From: Herpomyces periplanetae
Taxonomy: Eukaryota > Ascomycota > Laboulbeniomycetes > Herpomycetales > Herpomycetaceae
Direction of reading: 5' to 3'
NCBI GenBank assembly: GCA_009733715.1
Contig: WMKJ01000065.1
Location: 1 to 64,000, forward strand
Length of the DNA: 64,000 nt
Under the pieces are notes generated by a model. It was given only the letters and a program-made list of their open reading frames with translations, ran no database searches and was not told the DNA's origin. Position numbers and translations under genes: made by a program. Shown here piece by piece: positions 55,621 through 64,000 of this stretch; position 1 is the first letter of the stretch; every line of letters begins with the position of its first letter.

Positions 55621-57517
55621 TCAGAATTTGCAGCGATCTTGACATTGCACAACCGCACCATTACTCTCGCATATTCGAATTGGAGCCCCCTGCTGGTTAG
55701 CTACACGCACAGATGAGTTCTTTGCCAATCCGTTATGGCACCCGTTGAAATTAAGTTCGCTTATACTACTGTATCCCTTGATACCCGTAGCCTGTTCTAA
55801 ACGTTGGGCTAAATCATTAGATACCTCGCGAAATATGGAAATTTGACGTTTAATATACTCTTTGTTGGTACAATTTGCCATGTGCCCGGCTAGATTTTGT
55901 ACAAGTCGAGTGCGAGCTCCTTCATCAAATACCTTTTCATAAAGAGTCCGTGGAGCATTGAAATCTTCAGGTCGGATCTCCGAAAGGAAAAGTACCATCT
56001 GACTTAGAAAGTGACCATGTCCTCGACTCATTTCAGCGGACCGGGGTTTAAACTTAATTGGATCACTTGACGACAAGTAGGCTGGTCGCGATCCTTGATT
56101 ATAGTACGCCATATTTCCATCTCTTTGAAAGTTTGCCATACGATACGATGGATGAGGAGAGTTTACGGGCAATTGATGATAATTAACACCTAATCGATGT
56201 CGGTGGGTATCGGGATATGAGAATAATCTGGACTGAAGAACTGGATCAGGCGTTGGTTCTACGCCAGGAACCAAATGAGATGGAGAAAATGCGACCTGCT
56301 CTATTTCGGCAAAGTAGTTTTTGGGGTTTTCGTTCAATATAATTTCACCGACTTTGCGCAACGGATATAGTGAATGTGGCCAAACGTGTGTTAGGTCGAG
56401 GACATTTATTTTGTACTTTGACCAGGCTTCTTCAGCTTGTTCTGGAGTCATGATTTGAACAGACAAGTCCCAACCTGGATAATTGCCTTTTTCTATAGCG
56501 TAGTACAAATCTTTTTGGTTGTGATCGGGCGATTTAGTATGTACTTCTTCTGGAGGTACACACTTTATGCCTTGCTTTGAAACAAAATGAAATTGGGCGT
56601 ATACCCACGATCCGTCACTTTTAACTAATTTTAAAGTATGGCCAACATATCCGTGCATGTGTCGGTAACCGTCAGGAATACCACGATCACTAAATAGAAT
56701 AATTACTTGATGTACGGACTCCGGATTGTTTGAAAGATAGTCCCAAAACATGGTACTATCATCACCACCACCCAAATTTGTAGCTGGATCACGCTTTTGA
56801 GTATGGATAAAATGAGGGAATTTTGCGGGATCACGGAGAAAGAATACAGGAGTATTATTTCCGACAAAATCCATGTTTCCCTCAGCAGTACGAAACTTAA
56901 TAGCGAATCCACGAGGGTCTCGAGCTAGATCATTACTTCCTCTCTCACCACCAACAGTGGAGAATCGGATTGTGACGGGACATTCTTTTCCAGGCTTGAA
57001 TATATCGGCCATGGTCAAGTCATCTAGGGAATTGGTAACACGAAAGTAGCCATGGGCTCCCGAACCTTTGGCGTGTACTACACGCTCTGGAATGCGCTCA
57101 CGATCAAAATGAGACAGCAAATCGATTAAGTGAAAGTCTTGGAGGAGTAAAGGACCACTCTCACCGGCACGCTGAGATTCATAAGGATGAGGCAGAGGTG
57201 CACCNNNNNNNNNNNNNNNNNNNNNNNNNNNNNNNNNNNNNNNNNNNNNNNNNNNNNNNNNNNNNNNNNNNNNNNNNNNNNNNNNNNNNNNNNNNNNNNN
57301 NNNNAAAATGAGACAGCAAATCGATTAAGTGAAAGTCTTGGAGGAGTAAAGGACCACTCTCACCGGCACGCTGAGATTCATAAGGATGAGGCAGAGGTGC
57401 ACCATTGCTAGCAGTGTATACTGACGTTGTGGAACTTGCAGTTCGATCGTCAACATAGTTGAGATGCAAATTTCCGTTAACACGGCTGTTGGCAGAGAGA
57501 GAAGTCATGCTGGGCAT
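55621..57517 (-). CDS. Catalase, copy 2, interrupted by an assembly gap
   Basis: A second catalase with the same active-site residues as copy 1. The start is ATG 57517 (MPSMTSLSANS) or 57508. Its first 50 codons resemble copy 1 in protein (YVDDR...TSVYTASNG) but differ at many third positions. Its C terminus differs too, ending CQDRCKF after ESNGA. Bases 57205-57304 are unknown (N). The 99 bp after the gap repeat the 99 bp before it, so the apparent break is an assembly artefact and, if the overlap is merged, the reading frame runs through. I expect a whole gene of about 560 residues. Both copies lie in the same orientation, 1.2 kb apart, as a tandem duplication. Confidence 0.9.
55727..57204. 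repeat. Catalase identical core, copy 2 (1478 bp)
   Basis: Partner of 52853-54330. It ends exactly at the first N of the gap. Confidence 0.9.
57205..57304. other. Assembly gap of 100 N with duplicated 99-bp flanks
   Basis: The round size marks a scaffolding placeholder. The 99 bases before it (57106-57204) are repeated immediately after it (57305-57403). That is the pattern left when two contigs overlapping by one k-mer of 99 are scaffolded instead of merged. Confidence 0.95.
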
Positions 57518-60259
57518 GCTTATGAGGGATAGATTTGAACAAATAATACAAGACAATGAGCTAATGGATGAATATTAGAAGTTAAGTGAAAGTTTACGTG
57601 CGCTGAATACTTCGAGATTATGACGGTGTAATTTTTTGGTTAAGCAACAGGAGTGACGATAGTGAGGTGACGATAATGAAGGATGAACTAACACAAAGGG
57701 CACTTCCAGACGTGGAATATTGTGGTTAATATAAGTTGGGTAAAGCGAGTATGTGGGGGAATGTTGATAGCGGGGGTGTTTTTCCCGAGGAAAAGTGATG
57801 TTTTGAAGATAGATCAACAGAGTTTATGATTGTGCACTAGAAGAGTGCATTTGGGGGGTTGCGGCGGGAAATTTTGAGTAGCAATGGAATAGAGATAGAC
57901 ATGGTCGTGCACTTTCGCTGGAATAATGGAGTATAGACGGGCGAACGGAGGGGAAAGGATAGCGATTATGTGAAGGATTAATATGAATGTTTACAAGATG
58001 ATGTAGAGTTTTCCAAATCCAGTTGGCGCATAGGATTTACAATAGTGATGCGGGGAAAGCGAATAACACGATGAGTGCAGTGAATGCAGTACAAATGTTT
58101 ACATTACCGGACAGGCCTCTCCTCCCTTTATTTGGGCAGCGCGCATTCGTTTGAGCTAGATAGTGATGTTTGGGCGCATCTAATGGGTGGGATGGATCGG
58201 TTAATGTAGCTTAAGGGCACAAGTTTATGAAGGGCTGGAAGTATGTTTTGATGATTGTGTTTGCAGACTTACGTATACATATATGTAAGTGGAAGTGGAA
58301 TTCTGGATTTGTGTGTACATGAGAGGGGCATTTGAAATTGAAGTGATTTGATTGGCGTATTAATAGGCGGGGATTTAGTGCAGAAAAGGACAACTGTGAT
58401 TGCATTCGAAATGAGAAAACAGTTTAGACTATACATGAATTGAAGGAACGGGTGGGGAATGGAGTTTTTAAGCGACTAGCACAAAGTTATTGAGTGATTG
58501 ATGATAAAGTATGGAAGGATGCGAGATGTACATTGATTTAATGGTTGATAGTTAACTGAAAGGTTGGAGGCGGTAACACGGAAGATAAGCTAAACTGAAG
58601 GTAATATTAGGCATTCCAAGATATAGTACGTGGAGTACGGTGTAAGAACGTTAAATACTATCGCAAGCAAGGGATGTTTATGTTAATTAGTAGGGCAGCG
58701 CGGAAGATAGACAGTAGGGTTCGGAGGTAGAAGGAACTGAAGTGGATGGATGGGGGAAAATTAAATAAGGGCTTGAAGTGAGGAATCGCGTGTATGGGGA
58801 AGTGTAACAGTGATAGAAAATTAACGGTTAAGATTAATTTTACCAAACTTAACGAGTAAGACTTCATTGAGGCTACATGGGAAAGGTGTGGATGGATTTT
58901 AAAGGGATAGCTATGGTGAAGGGATGTGCTGCCGAATCAGATTTGACAGCTTTACGGCATTAAAAATCAATAATAAGAAAGGTGTATTGGCCTGTTGGCA
59001 GGCTGAACATTTTGAAAAATGGAATGATTAGAGAAGAATTGATGTATCAGCGAGGCATTGGGTGTGAGGGCGAGAGATGATGAGAATTTCGGTATACACG
59101 GATAGATGCGGCGGCAGATAGATTACGGTATTGAGGGAGGGCAGACAATTGGTGCGGTAGTATTACGCTATAGAATAAGAGGCGAAGGAAAGTTTACGGA
59201 TGAAACGGGTTAGGAAAAACTGGAAGGGAAGAGGGAAATATCGATATACAGATGGCGTATATACACGGATGACTGATTTAGAGTGGCAAAGGTAGTTAAG
59301 GAGTGAAGAATGGAGGGTAAAAAGCTGTCTAGTTCGCAAGAGTCGAGGGGAAAGAGATTAGAAAAAAGGGAAGGGCGGGATGGGGGCGGCGGGAAAGGAG
59401 TGGGAACTAGAGTGGGCATGGGTTTGGGTGGATGGACGATAGCGAGGAGAGCGATTGTGGTGGTAGTGGTAATGACAGGTAAGGGAAATATGGGCGTAAG
59501 AAAAGGATCAACAGAGGTAGATATTAGGCTTATTGTGGAGATGTATACTGGGAATACCTAAAGTGGAGGAGAGTGGGCAAGGGGAAAGATACGATAGGGG
59601 AAAAACGTCTGGGTTGTAAGTGGGAAGTGTTAGATGAGTGCCTGGGAAGATTAAATAACGGGGATATATTAAGAGGGGGAAAATGCGGAAATTAAAACAA
59701 AATGCAGAAAGGTTAAATAGTAAATCAAGAGATTGTTATGTAAAGAGAAGAGAACATGATGTAAGAGGAGTATTCGCAAGTGATGTAGAGAAGGGAGAAG
59801 GGAAGAGTTAAGATGGGTACCAATATCGTGGAAAAGGAGAGGTAGAGAAGGGATTAAATGAACTAAGGATGTATAGGATGAGCATAGTAGGAGGTGGAGA
59901 TGAGGGGAAGAGGCATTGGGGGGTGGATAGATAGATGAATGAATGAATTGAGAAGATAACACTGATGAAGAATTCAGAAAGTGAGAGTATAAGTAGAGTG
60001 AGAGAGGGGAGGATAAGGGAGAAGGGTAAAGCAGGATGAAGATATATAATAGAAGCGGAGAAGTGTTAAGGAGAGGTTTAGTTTGACTAGATTAACGCAA
60101 AAACGAGCAATGGAAACAGAAGAGCAGATGCAAGCGGGAAACAGGCTAGAAAGGACAGAACCAGGAAAAAGGTGGGCAAGCGGGTGTATACGAGTCACTA
60201 ATGAAGGGAGTTTAGCACGAGTAAGAGATAAAAAAGGATCCCAAGGCTCGATAATCCGA
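57518..60259. other. Long intergenic region, purine-rich on + strand
   Basis: About 2.7 kb between the second catalase and the DUF3074 gene, both on the - strand. Most of it is G/A-rich on the + strand, so CT-rich on the transcribed genes' coding strand. Several ORFs here are Ser/Leu/Pro- or Gly/Glu/Arg-rich purely from composition. No gene recognised. Confidence 0.6.
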
Positions 60260-63235
60260 TCAATACGAAGAATAAACAGGCCCGTTTTCACCCAACTTTT
60301 CCTTCCAGAAAGCATGTTCAGAAAGGAAATCTGGGGTGATGCTCAAAGGAGGAGGAGCTACTGGGGGAACGGTTAGAGGTTTCCCGATGGGGAGGGATTG
60401 GTGTTGAGCAAGAGCGACTGCAGCCGACGGATTTAAGTTCCACCAGGAAGGATGTGAGAGGTGTTGGGGAAGTTGCTGCTGAGAAATGTCACGAAGATCA
60501 GGAATTCCCATTACCCCTCCTGCTCCATCGGTACGGACAATTGAAGAAGGGGCAGCTGTTGTGGTAACTGCTGTTCCGTTGCTGCCGTTGACCATATTTA
60601 GAAGCATTGAATATTCATGCTGAAGGTTTGATAATTGGACTCGAAGTAGATCGTTTTCTTGAACTACTTGTTCATATGCTAATCTCCATGAATCACAATT
60701 TCCATCTATCATAACATATCCTGTTGGTGCATTTGATGGTGTAGGTGTTGATATATGAGATAAATTTGCACTCGTTGCTGTTGTAGTTGTATAACTTCCT
60801 CCTGCTACAGTTCCAGCTCCTCCTCCATAGGCTAACTGATCACTCCAACCATTTGCATTGACCTGTACACTACCACGTTTTCTCATTTCTCTTTCTTGTT
60901 TTTTTCGCTTTCGAATAATTTGTTCTTCCAGCCTTTCTTGTTGTTTAATTAACTTTTTCTCATTCTTTAATATAGCCTTTTGTAATATTCGACATTGTCG
61001 ATCCGTCATTTGTTCTGTCTTTTTTTGGAAATCCATTCCAGCTGCTACTTCTGATATCAAGGATACTCGGTCTCCTACAAACCCCGACTCTCTCTTCATT
61101 CGCTCTTTTTCCCGTGTTTCAAGCCAATTCAATTCCGTTGTCGAAGAATTTGTACCGTGTCGGCTTCTCTTCCGAAGAGCCATATTTGCCGAAACATCAG
61201 GTGATCCTACATACGATAAATCTCGCTGTGATGCCCCCGGTCCTATGCCCATCCTTGGATCATAAGCTTGTTGTATATTGGCTTGTTGGGCTGGCATTTG
61301 TTGCCAATAAGTAGAATCCATTGATGAATCACTACTGGATATTCCAGGTGGTGATATGCTACCTCCGTCATCAAAACACTCACCACCACCACCACCTCCC
61401 CCTCCCGTTCCCATTACTCCTACACCGGTAAAAGACCCTCCACCGCCAATTTGCTGTTTCTGATCTTCGGTGATCTCGTGTAATGAATGCACCATGCCAA
61501 CACTAACACCACCTCCAGTCACTCCATTCCCGCCTCCACTGGTCAAACCAACAACATTTCCATTCGTTCCCATATTACTACCGTTAACACAATTCTTATG
61601 TAGCATGCCTGATATATCTTTTTCATTATTTTCTCCGTTACCTGCTTGCTGCCGTAAGGTTGGAGATTCCGTTTCCAGTGAATCAACTCTACTCCGTACT
61701 AAATTCCCCTTAGAATCGTAGCAATTTTGTGGCACTATTCCCAATGGTGTATTGGGTAAGGAGCACGCCCAATTGAGAAATCTTACTGCATCACTCGCTA
61801 CTTGATTGGGAAAGTTTCGATCCGACATAAACTTGGATAAGTTACCACTGCTGTCACATCGTGTAATTACTATCCACTCCACTGGATTTCGTTCTGGATC
61901 CCGAAAAAATTCATAATCATTTTCACATCCGGCAAATGATCTTGACCAGTGTAAATTAGTATCACCAAACATAGGAGATGCCCGATCCACTACTTGTTCC
62001 ACCGGATATCCTGTTCCTCCCCCTCCCCCTCCATGTAATTGTTGTTCATTAGCCCCGAAACAGCTAACTGAGGCTGCCCTTTTAATCCCCGATAAGTATA
62101 CCACATTTCCATTATTACCTCCACTTCCACTACTCACTGATGTAGCTGTAGATGCTGATACATTTAACCCAGGTCCAGATGATGTTGACTGCCGTATAGT
62201 CCCCCCCGGTCCATTCTCAACTGCACAACTAGTCCTTTCTACCGGCTTCACTTTACACTCATTAGTCGAGCGTCCAAGACCCGTAACGGGAATTTCCCGA
62301 ATCATTTCAATACATTGATATCTACCCCGTGCTGGTAAATTAGATCGCTGTCCCTCATTGCCAGCTTGAAACACTGGAACTGAAACAACAAGATGATATC
62401 GTGGTGGGTTACAAGATTCCTTAACCTTGTCATTTTTTCCCGTCTTTTGGTATGAGACGTACGAAGAATCCGTTACCAAGTGTAGTGATGTAAACTCTCG
62501 AGGTGCTCCGGGTAAGGATGATTTACTCGTGGTTTGGTAGACTAAAAGAGAATATATTGGCCAAGGGATTAGTTCCATAATAATTTCACTCTCATCACCA
62601 TTAAAGGCAAAATTATGCAAAATGCAAACAGCATTCATCTATGACTACGCATAAAAAACTTATTACTCACCTTCAAATAAACCCACATCCGGAATTCTCT
62701 TTCGTTCTATAAGCTTTTTTGTGTAAAGTCCACGTAGTGCACCAGTTTCGTTTGACTCAAATCCCATGGATTGGTCAAACTCTCGCATTAAAGCACTTCG
62801 CCATTTTGAAAACCCCAGACCCTCTTGAATTGTTCGGAAAGCATACCATGATCCAGACCGATCATTGCCAGGCAATTTATACATAGGCAGACCAAGAACA
62901 TTGTCCTTAGACGACAATTTAATCGGTTTACCCCATGTTCCCCAAAGTTCTTCATGTTCCGATCTGGCTCGAGCTGGTCGGGCCAACGAGCTGGTCAACT
63001 CTGCTGCGCACCTTGCTCCATTAATATCGTTACGGGATAACTTGGATGAAAGGAAGGGTAATCCTCCGGGTGGAGGCGGTACCGAGTTAACAATCAGCTC
63101 TACCTTGGAAAAGGTTTCCTTGAGCAACGTTGAAAGGTCATCCTGAGGAATACTGTTTGTATCAACTGGTTGTAAGCATTCAAGAGCACGATGAAGTGAG
63201 GCTAACGATGGGGAATCGTTCGAGTTAGATCCCAT
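60260..63235 (-). CDS. DUF3074 START-like domain protein with long C-terminal extension
   Basis: Predicted 948-residue protein. DUF3074 proteins belong to the START/Bet v1-like group and probably bind a lipid; no reaction is known. Exon 1 (63235-62671) has the domain start: WGKPIKLSSKDNVLGLPMYK, SWYAFRTIQEGLGFSKWRSA. I place a 129-bp intron at 62542-62670, because joining LFE to VYQTTSKSSLPGAPREFTSL restores the family motif (VYQ...PGPTxPREF). An open frame also runs through this intron and could mislead prediction. Exon 2 then has GRYQCIEMIREIP, ERNPVEWIVITRCDSSGNLS and SDAVRFLNWACSLP. A Gly/Ser/Asn-rich insert splits the domain. The C-terminal 480 residues hold low-complexity runs and a basic coiled coil (LIKQQERLEEQIIRKRKKQE); this extension is not part of the family. 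Confidence 0.86.
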
Positions 63236-64000
63236 ATTGTCTTGATAAAGGAAAGTTTTGGTAATTAGATGAAAGAATTTTTATAACCATACGACAAACA
63301 CTCTCCAATTTATTAGGAAGAAATATGCTTCATGAATTCCACGTAAATATAACGGTATAACCCTCACGAATGAAGAAGGTATAAAAACCCAAATGTGTCA
63401 ACTTGGGATGTAGTCCGTTGATCAAGTTGATAAATAATTAAGCGTAGTTTGCATGATCCAATACTTTCAAGCTTGAAATGGGTAAACTGAGACGGTTAAA
63501 GTTAATTGCGTGAAGGATAAATCGACTCAGCAAAGTGTAGATGAGAGGAAATATTAACTTGTAAGTGAACAAGTTGCTGGAGTAGAAGATTTAATAAAAT
63601 GAGAAAACCAAATGTTTTATGTAGAAGTGGAAGAGAAGGGGTGCATAAAAAAGGATTAAAAAAGAAGTGGATCGAACACAAACTTCGCGAGACTTTGTTC
63701 ACGAATGTGTTTTGATAACCGCTGGCGAACTCTGTCAAAGTATATAAATATTTTCACTTATACGTATAAAAAGGTATATCAGCAATCAAGCTAAGAAGAT
63801 AAATAGACAAGTTAGTGGGTTAGTAGGCTAGGTGATAGAGATATGTGAAGCTTGAAACGACTTCTCAAGCTCAGTTACAAGTTAACCTGGTAGTCCGCTT
63901 GTGGACAAGAATAGTCGTAGCAAGCCTGGGGCTATCAGATGAGTAGAAAAGAAGGGAAAATAACAACGTGAACTTCAGCAAGAGATTACTTGGTTCAAGG
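63236..64000. other. Region upstream of the DUF3074 gene to the window end
   Basis: About 765 AT-rich bases with no recognised gene. They likely contain the DUF3074 promoter. Confidence 0.55.

Noticed and set aside
55412-55645. 77-codon ORF on the - strand with a signal-peptide-like start and four cysteines
   Set aside because: It overlaps the catalase copy 2 stop by 25 bp in another frame and has no family match. It could be a small secreted protein, but evidence is too thin to annotate.
62542-62638. In-frame upstream extension (MNAVCILHN...) as the start of a separate gene
   Set aside because: It lies inside the DUF3074 intron. Splicing at 62671/62541 restores the family motif, whereas starting here leaves the domain without its first half.
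1-64000. tRNA genes
   Set aside because: I looked for the B-box pattern GGTTCGANNCC on both strands and found no site with a matching cloverleaf. A tRNA search tool would be needed to be sure.

Overview
This window is nuclear DNA from a fungus, read from protein families and gene structure. The genes are eukaryotic, often single-exon or with short GT-AG introns (64-130 bp in most cases), and several families are fungal (Rua1-C/DUF4451 regulator, DUF3074 START-like protein, DUF7728-like secretory protein, fungal-type Med22 and TFIIIC tau55). Base composition is AT-rich and intergenic spaces are long (0.3-2.8 kb). I cannot name the species; nothing points to a budding yeast. I see no tRNA, rRNA, CRISPR, provirus or recognisable transposon.

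Layout, left to right. 1-5400 (+): 3' part of a class II myosin heavy chain. 5591-8371 (-): mitochondrial m-AAA protease. 9088-9482 (-): dithiol glutaredoxin. 11689-13936 (+): LMBR1/LMBD2-type membrane protein. 15806-17210 (+): secretory-pathway protein resembling DUF7728. 18644-20437 (+): unrecognised coiled-coil protein with a hydrophobic segment. 20798-21979 (-): C2H2 zinc-finger protein. 24446-26701 (-): Rua1-C domain protein. 29499-30671 (-): J-domain protein. 31146-31745 (-): unrecognised protein. 34088-34696 (+): a Yippee protein hidden in two small exons. 36464-37631 (+): three-KH RNA-binding protein. 38975-39947 (+): HAD phosphatase with a 9-nt first exon. 41632-43602 (+): ceramide synthase. 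44010-45595 (-): TFIIIC tau55 followed 17 bp later by Mediator subunit 22. 46351-47781 (+): Vps62-family protein. 48144-48665 (+): mitochondrial [2Fe-2S] ferredoxin. 48995-50239 (+): TFIIE alpha, followed closely by an unrecognised ORF. 51198-52445 (-): STRAP-like WD40 protein. 52756-54435 and 55621-57517 (-): a tandem catalase pair. 60260-63235 (-): large DUF3074 protein.

The genes do not form one pathway. Recurrent themes are RNA polymerase II/III general factors (TFIIE alpha, Med22, tau55), iron or redox proteins (ferredoxin, glutaredoxin, two catalases) and lipid or membrane proteins (ceramide synthase, LMBD2-like, DUF3074, Vps62).

The most notable points are these. The two catalases share an indel-free 1478-bp core that appears identical, while both of their ends are diverged. 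The 100-N gap in the second copy is flanked by the same 99 bp on each side, which looks like an assembly k-mer overlap rather than biology. A perfect 48-bp palindrome of alternating purine-pyrimidine lies upstream of the zinc-finger gene. Two same-strand gene pairs sit so close that shared transcripts are possible. Coordinates of spliced genes are my own splice models from reading frame, GT-AG borders and family motifs; no alignment was run.
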